DNA of 64,000 bases, from NCBI RefSeq assembly GCF_003048535.1, contig NZ_PIRQ01000006.1:61395-125394 (forward strand), written 5' to 3'. This document shows positions 29,515 through 40,718 of this stretch, in pieces; position 1 is the first letter of the stretch; every line of letters begins with the position of its first letter. This DNA is from Campylobacter concisus. Its GTDB lineage: Bacteria; Campylobacterota; Campylobacteria; Campylobacterales; Campylobacteraceae. Under the pieces are notes generated by a model, which was not told the DNA's origin, searched no databases, and saw nothing but the letters and a program-made list of their open reading frames with translations. A program made the translations under genes and the position numbers.

Positions 29515-31956
29515 ATGAAAAGACGAGATTTCATAAAATTTTCTGCACTTGCAGCCACTGCAGCGCAGGCAAACAAGATAGAGGGCGTGACAAAAACTAT
29601 TTTTGACCAAAACAAAACTTTTGGAGCAAATAGATTTGGTCTATTTTGGGCAAATACCAACTCAAATCAAATCGTATCCGTTGATCCATTTGATGGTGAT
29701 AAATTCCCAAATACAATGAATAACAGTTTGCCAGATCTCATCCAAAATGAAAGTCGCGTACTCTATCCGTACGTAAGAAAAAGCTACTTAAAGGCAAAAG
29801 GCGCAGCAAAAAGTGAGCTTCGTGGCAAAGAAGAATTTGTACGTGTTAGCTGGGATACAGCACTTGACCTTGCTGCAAAAGCCTTAAAAGAAAATTTTGA
29901 CAAATATGGCCCTGAAAGCATTTACGGCGAATGCTACTGGTGGGGTGGTAGTGGTAAGATCAGCTGGGGTAGGACTGTTGGTCACAGGATGCTAAAAGTG
30001 CTTGGCGGATACGTCGAAGAGAGCGGCGACTACTCAACTGGAGCTGGCCTTGTCATCATGCCTCACGTCCTTGGAAATAGTGCGGTTTATGACGCTCCTA
30101 CAAAATGGGAAGCTATGGTTAAAAATGCTAAGAACATTGTATTTTGGGGTACTGACCCGCTTGTAACTGGTCAAATTTCATGGCAGCCACCAACACATGA
30201 TGGTTATCTTGGTATTAAAAAGATAAAAGATGCTGGCATTAAAACCTATAGCGTTTGCGTCTTTAAAAACGACACCACAAGATACCTTGACTCTGAAACT
30301 ATCATCGTTCGTCCAAACACTGACGTAGCAATGATGCTTGGTATGTGCCACTATCTTTATGAAAACAATCTTTATGACGAGGAATTTATAAAAAAATACA
30401 CAGTTGGTTTTAATAAATTTAAAGACTACTTGCTTGGTACGACCGATAAAGTGGTAAAAGATATAAACTGGGCTAGCAAAATTTGTGGCGTAAAAGCTGA
30501 AGAGATTGCAAAATTTGCTACTGCACTTGCAAAAGAGCCAAGCACTATTATCGCTGGTAGATCACTTCAAAGACAAGACCATGGCGAAATGAGCTTTTGG
30601 GGTATCGTAACTCTTAGTGCGATGCTTGGCCACATCGGTAAAGAGGGTCTTGGATTTGAGTTTAACCTCTACTACGGAAACGGCAGCACTGATAAGATAG
30701 CACCTGCTCTAAAAGGTATCAGCACTAGGATAAGCGAGAAATATGAAAACGTAGATGGTGCTCCGTGGAAAAAATTTAAAAACGTAACCATCCCGTCTTC
30801 AAGATCAATCGAAGCCTTGCAAAATCCTGGCAAAGAGATAGACTATGATGGCTCTAAGATCAAACTTCCACATATGAGAGTAGCTTACATGGCTTCTGGT
30901 TCAATGTTTACAAGGCACCAAGATGTAAATAACGCCGTTAAAGCGTGGCGTAAATTTGATACTGTAATAACTGCTGAGCCATACTGGACAAGTACAGCTA
31001 AACTAAGCGACATCGTCTTACCAGTGGCGCTTGAGGTAGAGAGAAATGACATCAACCAAAGTGTCCCATCGAGCGAATACATCGTGGCATACAAACCAGT
31101 AGTTGAGCCAATGGGAGAAAGCAGAAGTGACTACTGGATATGCTCACAAATTTGCAAACGCTGGGGCAGAGAAGAGGTCTTTACTGAGGGTAAAGATGAG
31201 CTTGGCTGGGCAAAAGAATTTTACGCAGACGCCGTAGAGCAAGCTAAGGCACTAGATCTTAAAATGCCAAGCTTTGATGAGTTTTGGAAAGAGGGCTATG
31301 TCAAATTTGACAAAGACAATGAAGAGACAAAATACTACACAAGACTTAGTGCATTTAGAGAAAATCCGCACAAAAATCGCCTTGGTACGCCATCTGGCAA
31401 GATAGAGATATACTCTCCAACTATCGCTAAATTTGGCTACAAAGACTTTGCCCCACACTTTGCTTGGATCGAGCCGTTTGAGTGGCTTGGTAGTGAAAAA
31501 GCTAAGAAATATCCATTTAGCATCACAACCCCACACTCAAGATATCGCCTCCACTCTCAGCTAAATAACTCAATAATCAGAAACTACGCTGAAGTTTGTG
31601 CTAGAGAGCCGATGTTAATAAACACAAACGACGCTAAGAAAAAAGGCATCGCAACTGGTGATGTAGTGAGAGTCTTTAACGATAGGGGCGAAATTTTAGT
31701 AGGAGCGCTTGTTACTGACATTGTCCCAGAGCACGTCATCGCTATTTGCGAAGGTGCATGGTATGACCCTGAAGTACTTGGCGAAAGAAGCCTTTGTAAG
31801 CACGGATGCATCAATGTCCTAACACGCGACAAAGGTACGTCTAGCATCGCTCAAAGTAACTGCGGACATACGATACTAGCGGATCTTGAAAAATATAAAG
31901 GCGAGATCAAGCCAATAACTGCGTTTTCTAAACCAAAAATTTTACAATCTTTGTAG
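29515..31956 (+). CDS. bisA: Periplasmic molybdopterin N-/S-oxide reductase (BisA/TorA family)
   Basis: 813 aa. Tat signal (KRRDFIKFSALAA), molybdopterin oxidoreductase domain, Mo-ligand serine in GDYSTGAGLVIMPHVLG, and C-terminal Mo-bis-MGD binding domain. No N-terminal Fe-S cysteine cluster, as in TorA/DorA/BisC. Accepts electrons from the preceding cytochrome. In C. concisus the homologue has been described as BisA, reducing several N-/S-oxides including methionine sulfoxide; the symbol rests on that family resemblance. Confidence 0.9.
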   Translation: MKRRDFIKFSALAATAAQANKIEGVTKTIFDQNKTFGANRFGLFWANTNSNQIVSVDPFDGDKFPNTMNNSLPDLIQNESRVLYPYVRKSYLKAKGAAKSELRGKEEFVRVSWDTALDLAAKALKENFDKYGPESIYGECYWWGGSGKISWGRTVGHRMLKVLGGYVEESGDYSTGAGLVIMPHVLGNSAVYDAPTKWEAMVKNAKNIVFWGTDPLVTGQISWQPPTHDGYLGIKKIKDAGIKTYSVCVFKNDTTRYLDSETIIVRPNTDVAMMLGMCHYLYENNLYDEEFIKKYTVGFNKFKDYLLGTTDKVVKDINWASKICGVKAEEIAKFATALAKEPSTIIAGRSLQRQDHGEMSFWGIVTLSAMLGHIGKEGLGFEFNLYYGNGSTDKIAPALKGISTRISEKYENVDGAPWKKFKNVTIPSSRSIEALQNPGKEIDYDGSKIKLPHMRVAYMASGSMFTRHQDVNNAVKAWRKFDTVITAEPYWTSTAKLSDIVLPVALEVERNDINQSVPSSEYIVAYKPVVEPMGESRSDYWICSQICKRWGREEVFTEGKDELGWAKEFYADAVEQAKALDLKMPSFDEFWKEGYVKFDKDNEETKYYTRLSAFRENPHKNRLGTPSGKIEIYSPTIAKFGYKDFAPHFAWIEPFEWLGSEKAKKYPFSITTPHSRYRLHSQLNNSIIRNYAEVCAREPMLINTNDAKKKGIATGDVVRVFNDRGEILVGALVTDIVPEHVIAICEGAWYDPEVLGERSLCKHGCINVLTRDKGTSSIAQSNCGHTILADLEKYKGEIKPITAFSKPKILQSL

Positions 31957-31967
31957 AATTTATATAA

Positions 31968-32000
31968 ATTTAGCCCTCGCATGGGGGCTAAATTATTTTT
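31968..32000. terminator. Terminator between bisA and the convergent YolD-like gene
   Basis: AATTTAGCCC / GGGCTAAATT stem with TTATTTTT on the plus side and A-rich sequence on the other, so it can serve both convergent transcripts. It overlaps the last codons of the minus-strand gene. Confidence 0.85.
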
Positions 32001-32296
32001 AGGTCATTTATATCTTCAAATTTGATCCTAGTTTTTACAACCATAAGAGTTTTGTTTTTGGAATTTACGTCAGAGATTAGTCCACTAGCACTTGTATAGG
32101 TGTAGCCGTCATGGTAGCTTACGTATACTTCATCAGCTGCTCTTAGCCTGCTTATCTTTTTTAAAATTTCATCGACTTTGCTCTCATCAAGATCTAGTTT
32201 TTCGCATTTTTCTCGCTCTTTTTGTCGCAAGGCTCGCTCTAGGGTTGATAGGGGATTAAACGAGCTAAAAATTTTTGCTCTATCTTTACTCGCCAC
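31988..32296 (-). CDS. YolD-like small protein downstream of Y-family polymerase
   Basis: 102 aa. The C-terminal half (DEVYVSYHDGYTYTSASGLI ... IKFEDINDLKII) has the pattern of YolD-like proteins, found beside UvrX/UmuC-type polymerases in Bacillus. GTG start with GGAGGG 7 nt upstream, overlapping the end of the polymerase gene by 11 bp, so the two are coupled. Family assignment is from pattern only. Confidence 0.62.
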   Translation of the reverse strand: MASKDRAKIFSSFNPLSTLERALRQKEREKCEKLDLDESKVDEILKKISRLRAADEVYVSYHDGYTYTSASGLISDVNSKNKTLMVVKTRIKFEDINDLKII

Positions 32297-33548
32297 TTTT
32301 GTGCCCTCCGATCTTTTTATTTCGGTCTTGCCCAGTGGCTTCTGGCAGTAGATCGATAGCTCTTAAAACCGAGTTTTTACCAAATTTTTCTTTTATGAGA
32401 TTTAGGGACTTTAAAACTGCCTTTTCTTTAGTATCATCCTCAAAAAGACTAGAGTGAGCTAGGCTCTCTTTTACTACGTCATTTGCACTGATGCTAATTT
32501 GCCTAATCAGCCCAACATTTTTTATCTTGTTTAAAAGCAGCTCTTCGGCCAAACTCATCAGCACACTTGAGACATTTGTTGGCGTTTTAAACCGAACGCT
32601 TGCACGCTGTAGTGGCTCAAGCTTATCGGCAAATTTTATATTTATCGTTATTCCACTTGCCATTACTTCTTTGTTGATCATCCTAAGCGCTAGCCTATCA
32701 GCCATCTCTTTTAGTACGACTACCGCCTCGCAACGCTCATAATCTCTTGGTAAAATTTCAGAGCTAAAGTAGGATTTTGTGTTTGGTTTATATGCTTTTA
32801 TATCAGCTATTGTCGTTGGCTCTATGCCATTTGCGTGATCTATCGTTATATAGGCATCAACTCCAAAAAAATTCTCAAGTAGGCTTCGTGGAGCATTTGC
32901 TATATCTTTCATACAAAAAATTCCATGTTTTTCCAGCTTTAGCCTAGTTTGCTTACCGATACGCCAAAAATCATCTAAGGGTTGATGCGTCCAAAGACGC
33001 TCTTTATAAAGCTGCTCGTCTAAAAATGCAATCCCATCATCACTGTGCTTAGCCAGTATATCAAGGGCGATTTTTGCGAGGTATAAATTTGTACCCATGC
33101 CACAGGTGGCCGTCACGCCAGTAGTTTTTAAAATTTCATCCATTATCTTTTTGGCTATGGATTTTGCATCGGTATTATAAAATTTAACATAAGAAGTAAG
33201 ATCGATAAAGGCCTCATCGATAGAATAGACATAGATATCATCTTTTGAGACATATTTTAGGTATATCTCATAAATTTTAGCCGCATAGTCGATGTAAAAC
33301 TGCATTCTAGGCGGTGCAATGATAAAATTTATAGCCTTTGGTATTTCAAAAAGCCTGCATCTATTTTTCACACCTTTGGCTCTAAGAGCTGGGCTAACGG
33401 CTAGGCAAACACTTCCGTTGCCGCGACTATCGTCAGCCACGACCAGATCGGCTTTAAACGGATCAAGCCCTCGCTCCACGCACTCAACTGAGGCGTAAAA
33501 GGACTTTAGATCAATGACGGCATAAAATTTTTGTGCTTCGTTTTTCAT
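32286..33548 (-). CDS. Y-family DNA polymerase (UvrX/UmuC-like)
   Basis: 420 aa. Palm residues Asp13 (VIDLKSFYASVE) and Asp111-Glu112 (YSIDEAF), finger and thumb regions with the HhH-like segment, and a little-finger domain to about 390. Translesion synthesis during DNA damage tolerance is the expected role. No beta-clamp motif is obvious at the end. Coupled to the YolD-like gene. Sequence style (ADDSRGNGSVCLAVSPALR) resembles the Gram-positive UvrX group more than DinB. Confidence 0.88.
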   Translation of the reverse strand: MKNEAQKFYAVIDLKSFYASVECVERGLDPFKADLVVADDSRGNGSVCLAVSPALRAKGVKNRCRLFEIPKAINFIIAPPRMQFYIDYAAKIYEIYLKYVSKDDIYVYSIDEAFIDLTSYVKFYNTDAKSIAKKIMDEILKTTGVTATCGMGTNLYLAKIALDILAKHSDDGIAFLDEQLYKERLWTHQPLDDFWRIGKQTRLKLEKHGIFCMKDIANAPRSLLENFFGVDAYITIDHANGIEPTTIADIKAYKPNTKSYFSSEILPRDYERCEAVVVLKEMADRLALRMINKEVMASGITINIKFADKLEPLQRASVRFKTPTNVSSVLMSLAEELLLNKIKNVGLIRQISISANDVVKESLAHSSLFEDDTKEKAVLKSLNLIKEKFGKNSVLRAIDLLPEATGQDRNKKIGGHKSGE

Positions 33549-33685
33549 TGGGTGATTATAGATGAAAATTAGTAAAAGTTCGTTTTTGAAAAATTGATCT
33601 TAAGGCTAAAATTTCTAATAAAAATTTTTTAGAAACAAAATAAGTAAAATAGATAAATTTTACTAGTGGAGTTAGGGTAAATGTA

Positions 33686-34399
33686 ATGCATAAAAGAGTT
33701 AATACAATTAGCCCTTCTATTGAAAAAAGTAGACAATCAGGTGTTTATATTGGTTTAACAGATAGAAGTGATGTAAATTTTAGTAAAGTAAAAATAAAAA
33801 TGGCGAGTCTATGCTTGGAGCTTTTGCTATGCCAACATTTGATAACAGCAATGAAGATGCTAAAATAGATGGCAGAGTTAGAAATTATGGATTTTGTATT
33901 TTTCAAGGCTAAATTTACCACGTGATTTTTATATCGATCTCATGGCAAAAGCTGGTAGAAGCCAAACTAAGGTTGATGCAAAAGATGTAGATTATAAAAT
34001 CTCAATGCCATATTACAATGCTAGCTTTGGCGTCGGCAAAAAGATAGAATTTGATAGTTTTATGCTTGATAGTGGGCTAAACTACGCACTCTCTTATGTC
34101 GATAGCGATGAGGCAGATATCAGACAAAGCACATTAAAATTTAGCAGCGTTACATCAAGTAGAGCTAAAATTTACTCAAAAATAGCCTATGATGCTGGTA
34201 AATTTAACACCAAGTCAAAAATAGCAGTGATGCAAGAAGACTAGAGATCAGCCTAACTCAAAAAGGCACGAGCTCAGAGGTTGAGGTCGGTCTAAGATAT
34301 ACGCCAACTTATGCAACACTCATAAATTTTGGCATAGCACAATCTTTTGGTAAAAAAGATCAAAGCAGCGCAAAACTTAAGTTTGCTTATAGATTCTAA
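33686..34399 (+). pseudogene. Decayed autotransporter remnant (beta-barrel end)
   Basis: Three reading-frame pieces in a row: 33686-33868, 33894-34244, and a last piece ending LINFGIAQSFGKKDQSSAKL...KFAYRF with stop at 34399. The pieces have alternating polar/hydrophobic strands and a terminal aromatic (F), as in autotransporter C-terminal barrels. Passenger domain and signal sequence are gone, and frameshifts separate the parts. Not expected to give a functional product. Confidence 0.72.
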
Positions 34400-34445
34400 A
34401 AATTTAGTGGCTTTTTGGCCACTAAATTTACTTATTTTTATAGAT

Positions 34446-35513
<1,068 letters not shown>

Positions 35514-35521
35514 AATTTTTC

Positions 35522-36193
35522 CTATTTTTTGATTTTTTCTAGTGCGATTTTTGCTGCAAGCTGTTGGGCTTGCTTTTTAGAGCTGCCAACGGCGCGTGAA
35601 ATTTCTTTGCCATTTAGTAGCAAGGCTATCTCAAATTCTTTCTTGTGGTCAGGACCTGACGTGCCGATGAGTTCGTATGTTGGGATGACACCAAGATTAG
35701 CCTGAGTGACCTCTTGAAAAGCGGTTTTGTAGTCCTTTTCGAGGTGTGCAAAGTCGATCTGTGGATAGCAAAGTTCAAGCAAAGCGATCGAAATTTCTCG
35801 CACTTTATCAAGTCCGGCCTCAAGGTAGATAGCGCCCATCACTGCTTCAAATGCATCACTTAAAATGCTATCTTTCTCGCGTCCGCCATTATTCTCTTCA
35901 GCCGTGCTTAGCCTTAAAAATTTACCCATTTTTAGATGCCTTGCCATATTTGCAAAGCTTTTTTCATTGACAAGTGCGGCTCTTAGCTTGCTCATGTCGC
36001 CCTCTGCGATCTTGCTAAATTTTTTAAAAAGATACTCAGCCACGAGCAGATCCATCACCGCATCGCCCAAAAACTCGAGTCTTTCGTTATTTAATGCCTG
36101 CTTGGTACTTTTGTGCGTTAGCGCCTCTTCTAAAAGTTCAGTTTTTTTAAATTTATACCCAAGACTCTTTTCAAATTCTTCTAAAATTTTCAT
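35522..36193 (-). CDS. rnc: Ribonuclease III
   Basis: 223 aa. RNase III signature [21 protein letters not shown], second catalytic acidic cluster ([14 protein letters not shown]), and a C-terminal dsRNA-binding domain ([11 protein letters not shown] ... [16 protein letters not shown]). Processes rRNA and dsRNA. Start overlaps the rnhA stop by 4 bp. Confidence 0.97.
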   Translation of the reverse strand: MKILEEFEKSLGYKFKKTELLEEALTHKSTKQALNNERLEFLGDAVMDLLVAEYLFKKFSKIAEGDMSKLRAALVNEKSFANMARHLKMGKFLRLSTAEENNGGREKDSILSDAFEAVMGAIYLEAGLDKVREISIALLELCYPQIDFAHLEKDYKTAFQEVTQANLGVIPTYELIGTSGPDHKKEFEIALLLNGKEISRAVGSSKKQAQQLAAKIALEKIKK

Positions 36194-36624
36194 CTTTCAT
36201 TCTCATCTTTTATTTTTAATGCCTCATCTCTTGCCATCTGGTCGCACTCCTCGTTTTCAGGGTGTCCAGCGTGCCCCTTAACCCAGTTAGCCACGACTTT
36301 ATGTGGCTTTGAAATTTCTAAATACTCCTGCCAAAGCTCGACATTTTTTACGTTTTTAAAATTTCTCTTTTGCCAGTTAGAAAGCCACTCATTTATGCTA
36401 TTTACCACGTATGAGCTATCGGTAAAAAGCCTTACTTCGCAGGGCTCTTTTAGCGCTTTTAGCCCCATTATCGCAGCTTTTAGCTCCATTTGGTTATTTG
36501 TTGTGTATGCCTCGCCTCCGCTTGCTTTTTTCTGCGCTTCGTTAAATCTCAATATATACGCCCAGCCACCAGCTCCAGGGTTTCCAAGGCACGAGCCGTC
36601 ACTAAAAAGTGTTACTATCTTCAC
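36190..36624 (-). CDS. rnhA: Ribonuclease HI
   Basis: About 144 aa from a GTG at 36622-36624 ([17 protein letters not shown]). The earlier in-frame ATG at 36660 would overlap the preceding gene by 59 bp and add 12 residues not seen in the family. Catalytic Asp in TLFSDGS, Glu in NNQMELKA, Asp in LFTDSSYV, and the C-terminal Asp in [10 protein letters not shown]. Degrades RNA in RNA-DNA hybrids. Confidence 0.93.
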   Translation of the reverse strand: MKIVTLFSDGSCLGNPGAGGWAYILRFNEAQKKASGGEAYTTNNQMELKAAIMGLKALKEPCEVRLFTDSSYVVNSINEWLSNWQKRNFKNVKNVELWQEYLEISKPHKVVANWVKGHAGHPENEECDQMARDEALKIKDENER

Positions 36625-37633
36625 TTGGTTTTTCTGTGATGTGGGATAAAATTTTGACACTTCCTAGCTCGTGACAGACCGGACATCGGTAAAAATGCAT
36701 AGGAAATGAGTTTTTGCAGCTTTTGCAAACGTAGTTAAAGCTTAGCCCAGCCGCGTCAAATTTAGCGTCTTTTAGTTTTTTGATAACGTTTAGCTCAAAG
36801 CCATCAATTTCACATGGCTCATCTATATCGCCCTTTGCGTAAAAGAGTGATTTGTATTTTGCATCGTCTAAATTTATAGGCGTTTTTAGATTATAAAGCA
36901 GATCGATCACATCTTCAAAACGAGCAAAATCTTTTAAATTTTCTAAATTTTCATTGTGTCTTATGAAAAGGGCTAAGATCATGCGTTTTAAAAGCTCAAA
37001 ATTTTGGCTAAGACGAGTGAGAATTTCTACCTTTTCGCTAAAGCTTAAATTTCTATCATCAAGCGTGCTAATAGCCTTTATATAGGCTTTTTGATCTTTT
37101 ACATTTACACCAAGCTCTTCAAGAGAATTTAACGCATAAAGGGCTTCTTTGTAGTTTTTAAGTTTTTCATCTATCATCGTTAAAAAGCGAAGTGCAAGCA
37201 CATTTCTTGGGCTTAGTTCAAGCACTTTTTCAAAGACTTCGCTAGCTTTTTTTAAAAATCCGGCCTTAAAATAGACCTCTCCAAGCTCGTTTAGGATAAA
37301 TTCTTTTTCATTTTTATCTCTAACTTTGCCAAGTGCGATGAGATAAACACTAATTGATTTTTCAAAATCACCATTTTTAGCAAAAGTTTGCCCTAGCATG
37401 CAAAGGCTTTGAGCGTCTATCTCCGGACTTTGTAGCATCTGTTTATGCTCGCTACTTATGCCATCTTTGCTGTCAAATTTTCTTATAAATTTTTCGATTC
37501 TTTTTTTCTCATCTTTGCTAGAAAAAATACCCCAAGCATAGCTTAATGCGGCTATCATCAAAATAATGCTAAATAAAATAATAAGGCTAAATATCGGATC
37601 TCTATGCCCAATGAAAAAAATATCCACGCTCAT
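36602..37633 (-). CDS. Membrane-anchored TPR protein with C-terminal zinc ribbon (LapB/YciM-like)
   Basis: 343 aa. N-terminal TM helix (about 13-35), TPR-type helical repeats (about 70-290) and a four-cysteine knuckle CKSC...CPVC at 303-306 and 317-320. This is the TM, TPR, rubredoxin-like layout of LapB, which assembles LPS machinery and controls LpxC turnover in E. coli. The same gene sits next to rnhA in C. jejuni as an uncharacterised protein. LapB function is inferred from architecture only. Confidence 0.75.
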   Translation of the reverse strand: MSVDIFFIGHRDPIFSLIILFSIILMIAALSYAWGIFSSKDEKKRIEKFIRKFDSKDGISSEHKQMLQSPEIDAQSLCMLGQTFAKNGDFEKSISVYLIALGKVRDKNEKEFILNELGEVYFKAGFLKKASEVFEKVLELSPRNVLALRFLTMIDEKLKNYKEALYALNSLEELGVNVKDQKAYIKAISTLDDRNLSFSEKVEILTRLSQNFELLKRMILALFIRHNENLENLKDFARFEDVIDLLYNLKTPINLDDAKYKSLFYAKGDIDEPCEIDGFELNVIKKLKDAKFDAAGLSFNYVCKSCKNSFPMHFYRCPVCHELGSVKILSHITEKPSEDSNTF

Positions 37634-37688
37634 ACTTTGTAATAAAATTTTACTTTAATTATAACAAAGCGGTTGTATAATTTTGCTT

Positions 37689-39368
37689 ATGATAGATCCA
37701 AAATCCATAGAAAAACTCAAAAATCAAATCGATATCGTTGACATTATAGAGCACTATTTGCCAGTTAAAAAAATGGGTGCAAACTATAAATGCGTCTGCC
37801 CATTTCACGATGATAGAAATCCTAGTATGAGCATAAGTCAAAGCAAACAAATTTTTCACTGTTTTGCTTGCAAGGCCGGCGGAGATGCGATCAAATTTGT
37901 AATGGATTATGAGAAATTAACCTATCCAGAAGCTATCGAAAGAATAGCTAGCCTTGTAAATTTTAGTCTCGAATACACAAGCGACAAAGCCCCAACACAA
38001 AAAGAAAATAAGCACATTTTAGAAAAGGCGAATGCCTTTTATAGGAGCGAATTTTTCAAGCATGAAGCCGCTGTGAGATATATCTATTCTCGTGGTATAA
38101 ATGACGCGATGATCGAGAAATTTGAGCTTGGCTGGGCAGGGGAGAGTGCTAGTACTATTAGGCTTTTACAAAATGAAAATATCGAGCCAAAAGAGGCGCT
38201 TGAAGTTGGAATCGTAAAGCAAAACGAGAAGGGAATTTATGCTAGTTTTATCGAGCGTATCACATTTCCCATATATGCGCACACGGCAAAACTAGTCGGC
38301 TTTGGTGGCAGAACGATCTCAGATCATCCCGCTAAATATGTAAATTCTCCACAAAGTATGGTTTTTGACAAGTCAAAGCTACTTTACGGCTATCATTTAG
38401 CTAGACAAAGTATTTTTGAAAAGAAGCAGATCATCATCACAGAGGGATATTTAGATGTTATCATGCTACACTTTGCTGGCTTTACAAACGCTGTTGCCGT
38501 GCTTGGGACTGCGCTTACGACTAATCACTTACCACTTTTAAAAAGAGGCGAGATAAGCGTAGTGCTTTGTTTTGATGGTGACTCGGCTGGTATAAATGCC
38601 GCTATAAAATCATCTCGTCTTTTGGTTCAAAACGAAATAGATGGAAGCGTTGTAATCATAAAAGATGGTGCAGACCCTGCGGATATGGTTTTTGCAGGTA
38701 GAAGCGACGAGCTAAAAGAGATGTTTGGCTCAGGGACTGAGCTTGGCGAGTTTTATATTGAGCAAATTATAAAAAAATATGATATTACGCGCCCAGTGCA
38801 AAAGCAAAAATGTTTAGAAGAGATAGTGGAATTTACAAATTCTCTAAAGCCAATAATCGCAAAAAGCTACGAATTGCTGGTCTCAAATTTACTCAAAATA
38901 GAGCTAAATACTTTTAGCCTTCACGGACAAAGATATATAAACAGACAAGATCAAAATTTTGCAAATGCTGCAACGACAAATAAACAAACGGCTCAAAAAA
39001 AGGATAAAACTGATATTTTAGAATTTAGCGTTTTAAAGAGCATGCTAGCAAATAAAAATTACGAAGCTATCGTTTTAAACGAGCTTGAGGAGAAATTCTT
39101 CTTGCACCATAAAGATTATTTTCAGGCTGTTTTATTGCCAAATATTGAAGATAACGCGGTGCTTGTTAGAGAAATTTATGTTGATGAAAGCTCAAACGTA
39201 GCTTCTAGTGAAGATAGCCTTAAAGAGGCCATTTTAAAGCTAAAACTAAAATACTACGAGAAGCTTCGTGAAGATACCAGAAAATCACAAAAGCCAAATA
39301 AAATCGAAATAATGCAAAAAATTTCAGAGATTATTAAAGGCTTACACAACAAGCTACAAAAAAATTAG
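37689..39368 (+). CDS. dnaG: DNA primase
   Basis: 559 aa. N-terminal CHC2 zinc-binding domain (CVCPFHDDRNPSMS ... FHCFACKAGGD), TOPRIM catalytic core (ITEGYLDVIML, CFDGDSAG) and a C-terminal helicase-interacting region. ATG 37689 (MIDPKSIEKL) is used in place of an in-frame TTG two codons earlier. Divergent from the LapB-like gene. Confidence 0.96.
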   Translation: MIDPKSIEKLKNQIDIVDIIEHYLPVKKMGANYKCVCPFHDDRNPSMSISQSKQIFHCFACKAGGDAIKFVMDYEKLTYPEAIERIASLVNFSLEYTSDKAPTQKENKHILEKANAFYRSEFFKHEAAVRYIYSRGINDAMIEKFELGWAGESASTIRLLQNENIEPKEALEVGIVKQNEKGIYASFIERITFPIYAHTAKLVGFGGRTISDHPAKYVNSPQSMVFDKSKLLYGYHLARQSIFEKKQIIITEGYLDVIMLHFAGFTNAVAVLGTALTTNHLPLLKRGEISVVLCFDGDSAGINAAIKSSRLLVQNEIDGSVVIIKDGADPADMVFAGRSDELKEMFGSGTELGEFYIEQIIKKYDITRPVQKQKCLEEIVEFTNSLKPIIAKSYELLVSNLLKIELNTFSLHGQRYINRQDQNFANAATTNKQTAQKKDKTDILEFSVLKSMLANKNYEAIVLNELEEKFFLHHKDYFQAVLLPNIEDNAVLVREIYVDESSNVASSEDSLKEAILKLKLKYYEKLREDTRKSQKPNKIEIMQKISEIIKGLHNKLQKN

Positions 39369-39472
39369 ATTTAAGAATTTAACACTTATTCAGCTTTAAA
39401 TCATAAAACTAAATGTAAAATGTTCAAAGTAATAAATGTTTTTAAGATTAGTTTTATTTTTAAGGATTTATT

Positions 39473-40708
39473 ATGATAAATTTTAAAAGATTTGAGGCAA
39501 ATTTTAATGCTATAAGTAGATTTGGAGCATTAAAAGGTGGAGGGCTAACAAGGCTTGCATTTAGCAAAGAAGACTTGGAGGCTAGAAATTTTCTTATAAA
39601 TTTAATAGAAGAAAATGGCTTTAAACTTAAAATTGACAATGTTGGCAATATCTTTGCCATATATGACGATGGCTGTGAGCCAGGCGAGAAGCCGGTTTGT
39701 GTGGGCTCTCATATCGACAGTGTGCCAAATGGTGGCTTTTATGATGGTACGCTTGGTGTCATGGCAGGACTTGAAGCATTAATCTCGATAAAAGAAGCTG
39801 GCATTAAAACAAAGCGTCCGCTTTGGTTAATTAACTTTTGCTGTGAAGAGTCAAGTCGTTTCAAGACAGCGACCATTGGCAGCAAGATAATAAGCGGAAA
39901 ACTTGGCCTACAAAGACTTCATGAATTAAAAGACGAAGATGGCATTTCGCTTTTTGAAGCGATGAGTAAATTTGGACTTGAGCCACAAAATTTAAATGAT
40001 TCTATTTTAAAAGAACACTCACTTCATTCATATTTAGAACTTCACATTGAACAAGGTCCAGTGCTTGAGCGAAGTGGTATAAGCGTTGGTGTAGTAAGCG
40101 GTATCGCCGCTCCTATAAGATTTGAAATTATTATTCATGGCAAGGCAGATCACAGCGGTGCAACTCCGATGAATATGCGTAGTGATGCGCTGCTTGCTGC
40201 TTCACACATCATAATCGCTGCCAATAAATTTGCTAAAAACAAAAAAACAGCTGTGGCTACTGTTGGTTACGCACATGCAAAGCCAGGCGTTTTAAACGTC
40301 GTACCAGGCGAGGCAAGGCTTGGAGTTGATCTAAGAGATATTGATAAGGCAAGCCTAGAAGAGCTAAATTTAGAGCTTAGAAATTTTATAAAAGAGCTAA
40401 GTGGTGAGCTAAATTTTAGTTATGAGATAAGAGAACTAAGCAGTGACGAGCCAGTAAAACTTAGCGAGCATGCTATAAATTTACTAAGCGAAGAGGCTGC
40501 TAAACTGGGCATAAAAACGCTTACTTTGCCAAGCGGAGCCGGACACGATGCGATGAATCTAACAAAACTTGCAAGTAGCGTTGGCATGCTTTTTATACCT
40601 TGCGTTGGTGGCATTAGTCACAATATAGCAGAAGCTATAAATTTTGATGATGCTTTCAAAGCTACACAAATTTTAACAAATGCACTAATTAAACTATCAA
40701 ATGAATAA
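39473..40708 (+). CDS. Zn-dependent amidase, hydantoinase/carbamoylase family (M20)
   Basis: 411 aa. M20 metal site CVGSHIDSVPNGGFYDGTLG, CCEESSRF, and the dimerisation domain with HGKADHSGATPMNMRSDA. Family members hydrolyse N-carbamoyl-L-amino acids or allantoate/ureidoglycolate-type substrates; the exact one is not given by sequence. First gene of a five-gene operon with an AbgA-like hydrolase, pepE, a DcuC-type carrier and pepT. Confidence 0.87.
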   Translation: MINFKRFEANFNAISRFGALKGGGLTRLAFSKEDLEARNFLINLIEENGFKLKIDNVGNIFAIYDDGCEPGEKPVCVGSHIDSVPNGGFYDGTLGVMAGLEALISIKEAGIKTKRPLWLINFCCEESSRFKTATIGSKIISGKLGLQRLHELKDEDGISLFEAMSKFGLEPQNLNDSILKEHSLHSYLELHIEQGPVLERSGISVGVVSGIAAPIRFEIIIHGKADHSGATPMNMRSDALLAASHIIIAANKFAKNKKTAVATVGYAHAKPGVLNVVPGEARLGVDLRDIDKASLEELNLELRNFIKELSGELNFSYEIRELSSDEPVKLSEHAINLLSEEAAKLGIKTLTLPSGAGHDAMNLTKLASSVGMLFIPCVGGISHNIAEAINFDDAFKATQILTNALIKLSNE

Positions 40709-40718
40709 GGAGAAACCT

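Noticed and set aside
36625..36660. Longer rnhA start at 36660
   Set aside because: Would overlap the TPR gene by 59 bp and add residues not found in RNase HI; the internal GTG fits better.
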